DNA of 40,954 nucleotides from Acidobacteriaceae bacterium (GTDB lineage Bacteria; Acidobacteriota; Terriglobia; Acidiferrales; UBA7541): NCBI GenBank assembly GCA_030838075.1, contig JAUTXJ010000417.1, positions 1 to 40,954 of the forward strand, read 5' to 3'. Shown piece by piece: positions 16,621 to 23,780 of this stretch (position 1 is its first letter; each line of letters starts with the position of its first letter). The notes under the pieces were generated by a model. It saw only the letters and a program-made list of their open reading frames with translations, ran no database searches and was not told where the DNA came from. The position numbers and the translations under genes were made by a program.

Positions 16621-16863
16621 TCAGTCGATGATTTCGAAGCGATATTCTTCAATGACCGGGTTTGTTAGTACGTCTTTTGAGATGCGCTCCAGTTGGCCCT
16701 GGGCCTCTTCGCGGGTCCAACCGCCGAGGTCCAGCACAAAAAATTTCCCCTGCCGGACGTCCTTCACTTCGGCGTACCCCAAGCCCGCGAGCGTGTGTTG
16801 AATGGTTTGTCCCTGGGGATCGAGCACGGTGCGTTTCGGCATAACCCAGACGTGTGCTTTCAT
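16621..16863 (-). CDS. purS: Phosphoribosylformylglycinamidine synthase subunit PurS
   Basis: An 80-residue protein matching PurS, the small dimeric subunit that bridges PurL and PurQ in the fourth step of purine synthesis. Family features seen are an N-terminal beta strand with Met-Pro-Lys, VLDPQG followed by the helix with Leu, then GYAEVKDVRQGKFF and a C-terminal Asn-Pro-Val-Ile-Glu-Glu-Tyr segment. I start at ATG 16863 (Met-Lys-Ala-His-Val); a longer frame to 16896 adds 11 unsupported residues. purQ and purL are not in the window, which is unusual since purS often sits with them. No Shine-Dalgarno is present and a consensus -10 box lies 6 nt before the ATG, suggesting a leaderless transcript. 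Confidence 0.9.
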   Translation of the reverse strand: MKAHVWVMPKRTVLDPQGQTIQHTLAGLGYAEVKDVRQGKFFVLDLGGWTREEAQGQLERISKDVLTNPVIEEYRFEIID

Positions 16864-16869
16864 TAGTGG

Positions 16870-16875
16870 ATTATA
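16870..16875 (-). promoter_or_regulatory. Consensus -10 box giving a probable leaderless purS mRNA
   Basis: On the minus strand a perfect TATAAT is followed by CCACTA and then the purS ATG. Transcription would begin at the ATG itself. No Shine-Dalgarno can fit. The -35 region is poor (TTGGGC at 15 nt spacing is the best). Confidence 0.5.
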
Positions 16876-16931
16876 ACATTTACGTCCGCGGCCCAACTGA
16901 GCAGGCCGCCATAACGACTCGATGCAAAATC

Positions 16932-16961
16932 AAAGAAAAACTTGGTCCTGAATTTTCCAAG
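16932..16961 (-). terminator. Weak intrinsic terminator after add
   Basis: On the minus strand CTTGG (16957-16961) can pair with CCAAG (16941-16945) across an 11-nt loop, followed directly by TTTTTCTTT. The stem is short and AT-rich, so this is a weak candidate. Its position between add and purS fits the end of the permease-add transcript. Confidence 0.35.
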
Positions 16962-16999
16962 AATTATCCGAGCGTCCCATTCCGACGGCTCTGACTGCA

Positions 17000-18043
17000 T
17001 TACCCCAATGCGGAGGTAGCTCTTCCTGCGCGCTGTATCGCGATCTCGTCGTTCTGGTTAATTAACGCATATTCAAAGCTCATTTTCGCGATGCGTTTTA
17101 ATTCTTCTTCCTGCAATCCCATTCGGTGAGCATTTTCATATTCGGATCGCAGGTCGGTATGGAACATAGCCGGATCATCAGTAGAAAGCACCACTGGAAT
17201 CCCATGACGAAATAGTTTCGGCAACGGGTGTTGCTCGATTTGCGCCGCGGGAAGCCCCAGTTGCTTCGCCAGCGCCCCAGTCCGGATATTGCTCTGCGGA
17301 CAAATTTCCAGAGGGATGCGTCGTTGAGCCAGCAAATCCATTAAAGATGGATCACGAACAGCAGCTATGCCGTGTCCGATACGTTCGACGCCGAGCAGTT
17401 CGATGGCTTCTCGAATCTCTTCCGGTCCGCCAACTTCGCCCGCGTGCATCAGTCGGTGTAGGCCAATGGCTCCGGCCTTCTCGTATACGGCCCGGAATTC
17501 CTTGGCGGGGATGCTCAATTCATCACCGCCGATTCCGAACGCCACGATAGATTTTGACCTGCATCGTTCGGCTGCATCCACGACTTTCATAGCAGCGTCA
17601 GACCCGAATTGGCGGACGGCATCGAAAATGAAGTTAAGTTTCAGGCCACAGCTACGAAGAGATTCAGCCGCTGCGATGACAGCGTCGAAGTTCTTTTCCG
17701 CCGATTGATGACGCAGGAGCATCACTCCGACGGAAAGAGTGATTTCGGCGTAAACGACGTTTTGCGCAAGCAATTGTTCCCCGAGATCACGGAGCGCCAG
17801 TGCAAAGTCTTCCGGCGCACGGAGCAGGGAAGAAACCCACTTGAACGTCTCGATGAATTCCAAGAAATCGCGATATGCGTAGCGCTGCAGCACCTCTTGC
17901 GCGGATGTGGGCACCCCGTATTTTGCAGCCAACGCGCACACCGTCGCGGGCTGCAGTGAACCCTCTAGATGCACATGCAGCTCCGCCTGAGGCAGCGCAA
18001 GGAAATTGCCGGACAGGAGCCTGGATTGTATTTCCTGACTCAA
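17000..18043 (-). CDS. add: Adenosine deaminase-family protein
   Basis: Zinc amidohydrolase of the adenosine/AMP deaminase family, which converts adenosine to inosine. Metal and catalytic residues are complete: His23 and His25 (ELHVHLEGS), His200 and catalytic Glu203 (HAGE), His224 (GHG), Asp289-Asp290 (STDDP). The GIGGDE loop fits adenosine-type rather than adenine-type members, but aminodeoxyfutalosine deaminases of the futalosine menaquinone route share this pattern, so the substrate is not certain. The start is TTG at 18043, whose TG is shared with the TGA stop of the preceding gene (TTGA), indicating translational coupling. Length 347 residues is normal. A weak terminator follows. Confidence 0.9.
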   Translation of the reverse strand: MSQEIQSRLLSGNFLALPQAELHVHLEGSLQPATVCALAAKYGVPTSAQEVLQRYAYRDFLEFIETFKWVSSLLRAPEDFALALRDLGEQLLAQNVVYAEITLSVGVMLLRHQSAEKNFDAVIAAAESLRSCGLKLNFIFDAVRQFGSDAAMKVVDAAERCRSKSIVAFGIGGDELSIPAKEFRAVYEKAGAIGLHRLMHAGEVGGPEEIREAIELLGVERIGHGIAAVRDPSLMDLLAQRRIPLEICPQSNIRTGALAKQLGLPAAQIEQHPLPKLFRHGIPVVLSTDDPAMFHTDLRSEYENAHRMGLQEEELKRIAKMSFEYALINQNDEIAIQRAGRATSALG

Positions 18044-18894
18044 TGGGGAAGCTGCGGCCGGCCAGCATTAACCCACGCAGTTAGCCAATAGGAACCCACG
18101 TCGGTTGCGGCGTCAGAAAGCTGGCGTATGAGAATTACTGCCGCAGCATTGTAGAAATGATCGAAGTACTCATCGTTGTAAGAATTCTGACCAAAACGCG
18201 ACTTGCGATCTGCTAGCAGTACATTTTCGAGCCAACTGTGGGCACTGAGGCAAGCCTCAAAGGCGTGGTCGGTGGGGTCGCTGATGTACGTGGCGTCGGT
18301 TGGACGCATCGGAAAAAAGGACGAATAGCGGTCGATCAGCGTGGTTCCGAAGCGTTCGTTGATTCCGGTTTGGCCAGTCAGGTGGCCATCGAAATCGTCT
18401 GTGGTATTGAAGGGGTCGTGAGCGTCGGCGACGTAATTGGCAAGGATCGCGGCATCCAGTTTGGCTTCCTCCCAATGTCCACTCTTCATGTCTTCGGTTA
18501 GCTTTTGGCTGTATACACCGATTTGCCAGGGCAGCAAACCGTTGGCCTGAAGCTTGGTTTTGCCATATTTACTTACAGCAGCTTTGTAGCTTCGCGGGAG
18601 CGCGTCGTAAGGGAAGCGCCCGTATTTATCCAAGTACAAAAAGTGGTTGTGACGCTCCGCTGCCTTGGTGGCGATGGTATCGAGCGGGTCGGTGACGTGT
18701 TGAGACAATAGCGCGCGGTTGGATTCGAAAAAAGCGCGAATGTCTCCAGGTAAAGTATCGATGGCTTTATTTACTACCAACTTATTGCCATTTCTGCCCC
18801 ACGCCCGAGCGCTGTGCGGCAACACTACCAAAATCACGGCTACGCCCAGGAACCGCGTGCGACGAAACGTTGTTCTATAGCGCGCCAGTGACAT
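18040..18894 (-). CDS. Exported S1/P1-nuclease/phospholipase C-fold protein with lost metal ligands
   Basis: A 284-residue protein with a signal peptide (1-31) cleaved before Trp32, the residue that is the N-terminal zinc ligand in S1/P1 nucleases and zinc phospholipases C. The family layout is recognisable: WGxxGH near the N-terminus, a DHF-like segment (here NHF, His84), a LPR segment (100-101), GHYVAD-x-x-QPLH and IHxRFE. In this protein the histidines of four of these motifs read Asn: Asn37, Asn153, Asn163 and Asn179; the last glutamate reads Gly183. Trp32, His84 and Asp157 remain. Catalysis by the usual three-zinc site is therefore doubtful, and it may be a pseudoenzyme or binding protein. 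It is coupled to add by a TTGA overlap and follows the permease by 36 nt. Confidence 0.78.
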   Translation of the reverse strand: MSLARYRTTFRRTRFLGVAVILVVLPHSARAWGRNGNKLVVNKAIDTLPGDIRAFFESNRALLSQHVTDPLDTIATKAAERHNHFLYLDKYGRFPYDALPRSYKAAVSKYGKTKLQANGLLPWQIGVYSQKLTEDMKSGHWEEAKLDAAILANYVADAHDPFNTTDDFDGHLTGQTGINERFGTTLIDRYSSFFPMRPTDATYISDPTDHAFEACLSAHSWLENVLLADRKSRFGQNSYNDEYFDHFYNAAAVILIRQLSDAATDVGSYWLTAWVNAGRPQLPH

Positions 18895-18930
18895 GACAGT
18901 TTGCGGTCTCAGTATGATTTGCTCGCTCTT

Positions 18931-20478
18931 TTATGGTCGGGCCGCGGCCCGCAAGGTGCTGCGTTTCCGGCCGTAGTTGTAGTAAATCACAAGTCCGATA
19001 ATCATCCACACAAAGAAACGAATCCAGTTGGTGATCGGAAGTCCCGCCATCAGCAGCAGGCAGGTTAAGATCGTGATTATCGGTGCTATCGGACCACCCG
19101 GAGCGCGAAAAGCTCGCCGCCGCTCCGGCTCGCGATAACGCAAAATCAAAACTCCCCCGGCCACTAAAGCAAACGCAAAAAGCGTCCCAATATTTGATAA
19201 ATCAGCCAGCGTTCCGATGTCCAGCAGCCCGGCTGGAATACCTACCACGATGCCTGCCATCAAGGTGGAAAAATCCGGAGTCTGAAATCTCGGGTGCACA
19301 CGACTGAAAATCTGCGGCAATAATCCGTCGCGCGACATCGCAAACCACACTCGCGCTTGCCCCAATTGAAAAACCAGCAGCGATGAAATCATCCCTAGCA
19401 GCGCGCCGATCAGCACTACAAGCCGCACGCCCGTGAAATGTAACTTCTTCATTGTATTTACCACCGGCGCGGCATCATCCAGCAGTGTTTGCCAGGGAAC
19501 CAGTCCCGTCAGCACTACGACTACGCCGATATACAACAGCGTGCATACAATCAACGTCGCAATAATCCCGATAGGCAAATCGCGCTGCGGCCGTTTGCAT
19601 TCTTCTGCCGCGGTAGATACCGAATCAAATCCGATATACGTAAAAAAAACAATCGAGCCGCCCGTCAAAATACCCGGCCACCCATTGGGCGCAAACGGAT
19701 GCCAGTTCGCGGGATGCACCAGGCGCGCGGTAAACGCAATAAATACCAGGATAGCTGAAATTTTTAACAACACCATGATGTTGTTTGCGCCCGCTGATTC
19801 CCGGATTCCGCGAATCAAAATTACCGTCAGCAGCATGACAATCAGAAACGCCGGAAAATTAAATCCAAAATGCCAACCCGGACTCAGCAGCATATTCCCT
19901 TGAAAGTCCGACATTCCGGTCGGTAAATAAGCCGGAGAAATCCATCGTGGGTTCGGATGGATGCCAAAAAAATCGAGCAGATCCACGATGTGCGCCGAAA
20001 ATCCCACGCACACCGCCATGTTACTTACAGCGTATTCCAGAATTAAATCCCAGCCGATGATCCACGCAACCAATTCGCCCATTGTGGCATACGTATAGGT
20101 ATACGCGCTTCCGGCAATGGGAATCATCGCGGCGAGTTCCGCGTAACATACCGATGCAAACCCGCAAACAATCGCCACCAGCACAAACGACAACGCAATC
20201 GCCGGGCCTGCTCCGGGCCGCCCAAAAGACGCCGAATGGTAAATCAAATACTCAAGCAGGGGAGCGTTCAGGATGGACGATGCTTGCAGGCGCTGCCCGG
20301 CGATCGCCGTGCCGATCACCGTGAAAATTCCCGACCCAATCACCGCGCCAATTCCCAGCGCCGTCAGACTAACCCAGCCCAACGATTTCTTCAGCTGGAC
20401 TTTTGCATTCTCTGAATCCGACAGGAGTTGATCGATGCCCTTGCAGCGGAAGAGGTCTGATGCTGTTGCCACGCACAC
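18931..20478 (-). CDS. APC-superfamily amino acid permease
   Basis: A 515-residue inner-membrane transporter of the amino acid-polyamine-organocation superfamily, cationic amino acid transporter-like. It shows LGIGAVIGSGIF in the first helix, the family's substrate-binding unwound segment, then about 12-14 hydrophobic helices, and a conserved loop with FDSVSTAAEECKRPQRDLP. The substrate cannot be called from sequence. The most likely start is GTG at 20478 or the GTG at 20472 with GGAG nearby; the N-terminus (Leu-Phe-Arg-x-Lys-x-Ile-Asp-x-Leu-Leu) agrees with relatives. It is transcribed after uvrD with a 137-nt leader that may be structured, and is followed closely by the S1/P1-like gene and add. 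Confidence 0.92.
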   Translation of the reverse strand: MCVATASDLFRCKGIDQLLSDSENAKVQLKKSLGWVSLTALGIGAVIGSGIFTVIGTAIAGQRLQASSILNAPLLEYLIYHSASFGRPGAGPAIALSFVLVAIVCGFASVCYAELAAMIPIAGSAYTYTYATMGELVAWIIGWDLILEYAVSNMAVCVGFSAHIVDLLDFFGIHPNPRWISPAYLPTGMSDFQGNMLLSPGWHFGFNFPAFLIVMLLTVILIRGIRESAGANNIMVLLKISAILVFIAFTARLVHPANWHPFAPNGWPGILTGGSIVFFTYIGFDSVSTAAEECKRPQRDLPIGIIATLIVCTLLYIGVVVVLTGLVPWQTLLDDAAPVVNTMKKLHFTGVRLVVLIGALLGMISSLLVFQLGQARVWFAMSRDGLLPQIFSRVHPRFQTPDFSTLMAGIVVGIPAGLLDIGTLADLSNIGTLFAFALVAGGVLILRYREPERRRAFRAPGGPIAPIITILTCLLLMAGLPITNWIRFFVWMIIGLVIYYNYGRKRSTLRAAARP

Positions 20479-20615
20479 GCTCCGGTCAATCTTGGGTTCC
20501 CCGGCTCAACTGGACGGGCCAACAATCCAGTTTGCGCGGCGAGGATGGAAGGCTGTTGCGCCTCAATGTACCTTGCCAAGGAACTAGACGCAACAATGCG
20601 ATCCGGTAGAGAGTC
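20479..20615 (-). other. 137-nt leader of the permease gene, possibly structured
   Basis: On the minus strand this gap holds a 7-bp stem AACTGGA/TCCAGTT followed by GAGCCGGGGAACCCA, which recalls the conserved core of the first half of the ydaO (cyclic-di-AMP) riboswitch. The second half of that motif, GGGGTGAAT and the CAGCTAACC-type 3' element, is not seen before the start codon, so I do not call a riboswitch. No promoter stands out. Confidence 0.25.
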
Positions 20616-22958
20616 TTATGCAAGCTCAAGTTGCGCGTAGCGCTCGATAAATTTCTTGGTGCCGCGGCCCGGAAAACTCACAGAAACGCGCCTGTCTTCG
20701 TCGTCACCTTCCACGCCGACGACTGTTCCGGTGCCGTAGGTGGGGTGACGAACTTTTCGTCCCAACATTGGATTAGCATCCGCTCCGCGCTTTGATGGCG
20801 GCCGCGTGAAAGAGCTCGTACTACTTTGTCTCCGTTGCGACGACGGCACCAGCTTCGGCCCGCTTCGAACGCGCTGCAAAAATTCTTCCGACGAGTAGGA
20901 ATATTCCGGGTCAAGCTCGTAGCGCCTCTTCTCCCCGATTTCCGACATTGATCCGCGAACCGTCTCCACTAACTCGCTGGGACTTTCCGTCAGAAACCTG
21001 GACTGTATCGACGCGCGCATCTGTTGCTCATTCCCAAAAACGCGCCGGTACACGGCACGGCTGAGCGTCAGCGTCTTCCGCGCCCGTGTCATCCCCACGT
21101 AACAAAGTCGCCGCTCCTCTTCGATGCCTTTTTCTTCGTTTAACGAGCGGCTGTGCGGAGAAATTCCTTCTTCAAGCCCCGTCAAAAACACATGATCGAA
21201 TTCCAATCCCTTTGTGCTGTGCAGCGTAATCAGCGTGACACCCGGTTTGCCTTCAAAGGAATCCGCGTCGCTCACCAGTGCCGCAGCATCCAGAAAATCC
21301 GCAAGAGTTTCGCCGGCATCCATGCTTTCCGCCACGGCGCGGGTCAGCTCCTCGAGGTTTTCAATCCGCGCCACGTCATCAGGCGTGTTGCGATCCTTGA
21401 GCATGTCCATGTAACCGGTTTCGTCCAGAACCGTGCGCAGGAAATCCGCAGGTTCTTTTTCCCGTAGCGCGGATTGCAGTTTCGCGATCATTTCCTGAAA
21501 AACCCGCAACGGCGTGACCGCTCGACCGCCTGCGGCTCCGGAAACAAACTTCCCGATCGCTCCCCACAGCGACGAACCATCCGCTCGTGCTGTTTCGCGC
21601 AGAGCGTCTAAAGTAGTTTTCCCAATACCGCGCGGCGGAACATTCAGCACCCGAAGCAGCGACACATCATCATCCGGATGCATCGCCAGTCGCACATACG
21701 CGAGGGTGTCCTTTACTTCAGCGCGATTATAAAAACTGAAACCTCCCACCAGTTTGTAGCGCAATCCCCGCCGCCTGAAAGCCTCTTCAAAGGCGCGCGA
21801 TTGAAAATTGGTTCGGTATTCCACAGCGCAGGTCTGGGAAGGATCATCTGCGATTATCCGTTCCAACTCCCCAGCTACAAATTCCGCTTCGGCCTGCGCA
21901 TCACGCGCTTCGAAATAACGCAGGTTGGCTCCTTGGCCATTCTCGGCTGTAAGAATTTTGCCGAGGCGTTCAGGATTGTTGCCCACTACCGCGCCGGCAG
22001 CGTCCAGGATCTGTTGCGTGGAACGGTAGTTCCGTTCCAGCTTGATCACTTTCGCGTCTGGAAAATCGCGCGAGAAACTCAGCAGAATCGAAACATCCGC
22101 GCCGCGCCAACGGTAAATCGATTGGTCTTCATCACCCACCACGCACAGATTGTGTTTTGGCCCGGTGAGAAGCCTGAGCAGGTCGTATTGCACGCGATTA
22201 GTGTCTTGATATTCGTCGACAAGAATGTATTGGAAGCGCGCCTGCCACTTCTCGCGCACCTGCGGAGATTCGCGCAGCAGCTTTACCGTCCGCAGCAAAA
22301 GGTCGTCGAAGTCCAGAGCCGCGCTTTGCTTCAATTGTTTTTCGTAGGCTGCAAAAATGTCCGCTACGAGTCGGCCGTTTTTGTCGATGGCTTCAGCGCG
22401 AATCGACTCCGGGGTCTTCCCATGGTTTTTGGCATGACTGATGCGGCTCAGTACATTTCTGGGAGTTAACGCGTCGTCATCGACTTTGAGTGTCGTCATC
22501 ACCAGCTTGACCGCGGCGAGCTGATCATCGTCATCGTAAATCACAAAATCACGCGGAAGCCCGGCATTAGCAGCCTCACGTCGCAAAAGTCGCGCGCACA
22601 GAGAATGAAAGGTCGAAAGCCACGGAGAAGATGGCGGCACGCCAGCACGCAACAGCAAATCGGACACTCGCGTCCGCATCTCCTGCGCGGCCTTGTTGGT
22701 GAAAGTTACCGCCAGAATGGCTTCCGCCGGCACGCCATTGGCAATTAAATTAGCCATGCGGAAAGTAATGGCCCGGGTCTTGCCGGTACCTGCGCCCGCC
22801 AGAATAAGTAAAGGCCCTTCCGTGGTTTCTGCCGCGATACGTTGTTCAGGATTTAATTCTTCGAGCAGACTTAACATTCGTCCGTTGGTTTCAGAAATGT
22901 TTTGCACACATTCATCGTAGCCGAGCGTTTCGGTGTGCGCAAACCGGAGTTTATTCAT
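20616..22958 (-). CDS. UvrD/PcrA-type ATP-dependent DNA helicase
   Basis: Superfamily 1A 3'-5' helicase for nucleotide excision and replication repair. Motifs in order: NPEQRIAA (Q motif), AGAGTGKT (Walker A, Gly55-Thr61), VTFTNKAAQEM (Ia), LVDEYQDTN (II), GDEDQSIYRWRGA (III), LERNYRST (IV), LHSTKGLEFDHVF (V) and VGMTRARKTL (VI). The C-terminal ~50 residues, from Leu-Gly-Arg-Lys-Val-Arg-His-Pro-Thr-Tyr-Gly, match the PcrA Tudor-like domain that contacts RNA polymerase, so it is closest to PcrA/UvrD rather than Rep. The ATG at 22958 gives 780 residues; the ATG at 22877 (Met-Leu-Ser-Leu-Leu) is the position where family homology begins and may be the true start. Confidence 0.95.
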   Translation of the reverse strand: MNKLRFAHTETLGYDECVQNISETNGRMLSLLEELNPEQRIAAETTEGPLLILAGAGTGKTRAITFRMANLIANGVPAEAILAVTFTNKAAQEMRTRVSDLLLRAGVPPSSPWLSTFHSLCARLLRREAANAGLPRDFVIYDDDDQLAAVKLVMTTLKVDDDALTPRNVLSRISHAKNHGKTPESIRAEAIDKNGRLVADIFAAYEKQLKQSAALDFDDLLLRTVKLLRESPQVREKWQARFQYILVDEYQDTNRVQYDLLRLLTGPKHNLCVVGDEDQSIYRWRGADVSILLSFSRDFPDAKVIKLERNYRSTQQILDAAGAVVGNNPERLGKILTAENGQGANLRYFEARDAQAEAEFVAGELERIIADDPSQTCAVEYRTNFQSRAFEEAFRRRGLRYKLVGGFSFYNRAEVKDTLAYVRLAMHPDDDVSLLRVLNVPPRGIGKTTLDALRETARADGSSLWGAIGKFVSGAAGGRAVTPLRVFQEMIAKLQSALREKEPADFLRTVLDETGYMDMLKDRNTPDDVARIENLEELTRAVAESMDAGETLADFLDAAALVSDADSFEGKPGVTLITLHSTKGLEFDHVFLTGLEEGISPHSRSLNEEKGIEEERRLCYVGMTRARKTLTLSRAVYRRVFGNEQQMRASIQSRFLTESPSELVETVRGSMSEIGEKRRYELDPEYSYSSEEFLQRVRSGPKLVPSSQRRQSSTSSFTRPPSKRGADANPMLGRKVRHPTYGTGTVVGVEGDDEDRRVSVSFPGRGTKKFIERYAQLELA

Positions 22959-23004
22959 TAAAATAGCCGCGGATTGAAATTTGAAGCGCGTAGGAAACGA
23001 AAAG

Positions 23005-23688
23005 CTATTTCCCGGTAGGCCTGCTCAAGTCAATTTCAAAATACGTCAGCGAACGGTTATTCTCCATCACCAAAACGTCCGGTACATACAAGTGTGCCCC
23101 GTTCAATAAATCAAATTGTCCCTGAAGATCGAAATACAAAAGCCCTTGAACACTGCTGTGCGGAGCTATCACGTTCGCAGGAACGCCCGCCGTCTCCGCT
23201 TGCTGTTCGAGCTCCGTCCAATGCTTGTCATTTCCGTTGTGAGGGATGCTTACCGGTAACGGAATTCTCGCTCTGGATTTTGCTGGGTCTTTCCCGCCGG
23301 GCTTCAATACTTGGTCGGCCACCTGGGCGGGAGTCAAAGCCTGCACTTCCTGCCGGTTGTCCTGGTCGATTTGAAACGATAAACGGATACGATCAAGACT
23401 GACCTTCATACTCTCGTTCGAATCATTACGAAAGACAACTTGCATGGCCACGATCCCCGCGGCAAATGGCGATTTCTTCGGGAATTTCTCCTTGTATAAA
23501 GCAGCGTCCGTCCAAGGCTGCGCGGAAATCGTTAGTCCTTCATGCGTTTCCAGAGACGCCGTTTTGAGTGACGCTCGTTGGCCCCCACCCTGTTGAGCAT
23601 CGGCATACGCCCCGGCCATCAAACACGCCGCCAGAAAGGGAACTGCCCCGGATAATTTCTGCATCGAGTTATAATAGACTTTTCTCAT
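23005..23688 (-). CDS. Exported protein of unknown function
   Basis: I do not recognise this family. From ATG 23688 it has 227 residues: an N-terminal signal peptide with hydrophobic core (AVPFLAACLMAGAYA) and likely cleavage at Ala-Asp-Ala-Gln, then a beta-rich domain with no cysteines or catalytic motif. The segment VVFRNDSNESMKVSLDRIRLSF looks like an immunoglobulin-like beta-sandwich strand pair, as in proteins that describe contacts between neighbouring strands, but this is weak. Two starts compete: ATG 23688 with AAGG 7 nt upstream, and ATG 23664, which has TATTAT 6 nt upstream and no ribosome site. It diverges from waaA and precedes uvrD by 46 nt. Confidence 0.7.
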   Translation of the reverse strand: MRKVYYNSMQKLSGAVPFLAACLMAGAYADAQQGGGQRASLKTASLETHEGLTISAQPWTDAALYKEKFPKKSPFAAGIVAMQVVFRNDSNESMKVSLDRIRLSFQIDQDNRQEVQALTPAQVADQVLKPGGKDPAKSRARIPLPVSIPHNGNDKHWTELEQQAETAGVPANVIAPHSSVQGLLYFDLQGQFDLLNGAHLYVPDVLVMENNRSLTYFEIDLSRPTGK

Positions 23689-23780
23689 CTGACGCCTTCG
23701 ATTCCAGGGTGCTGTACGGGGTTGCCCCCGCGCTGGCGCACTATAACACCTGTGGGGCAAACAGACCGGAGCCGCTTTTA

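Noticed and set aside
16864-16896. Longer purS start at 16896
   Set aside because: The added residues run through the -10 box and are not part of the PurS fold.
23568-23780. N-terminal extension of WaaA by 71 residues
   Set aside because: It overlaps the divergent exported protein and has no WaaA-like sequence; GTG 23781 has a ribosome site and opens the membrane anchor.
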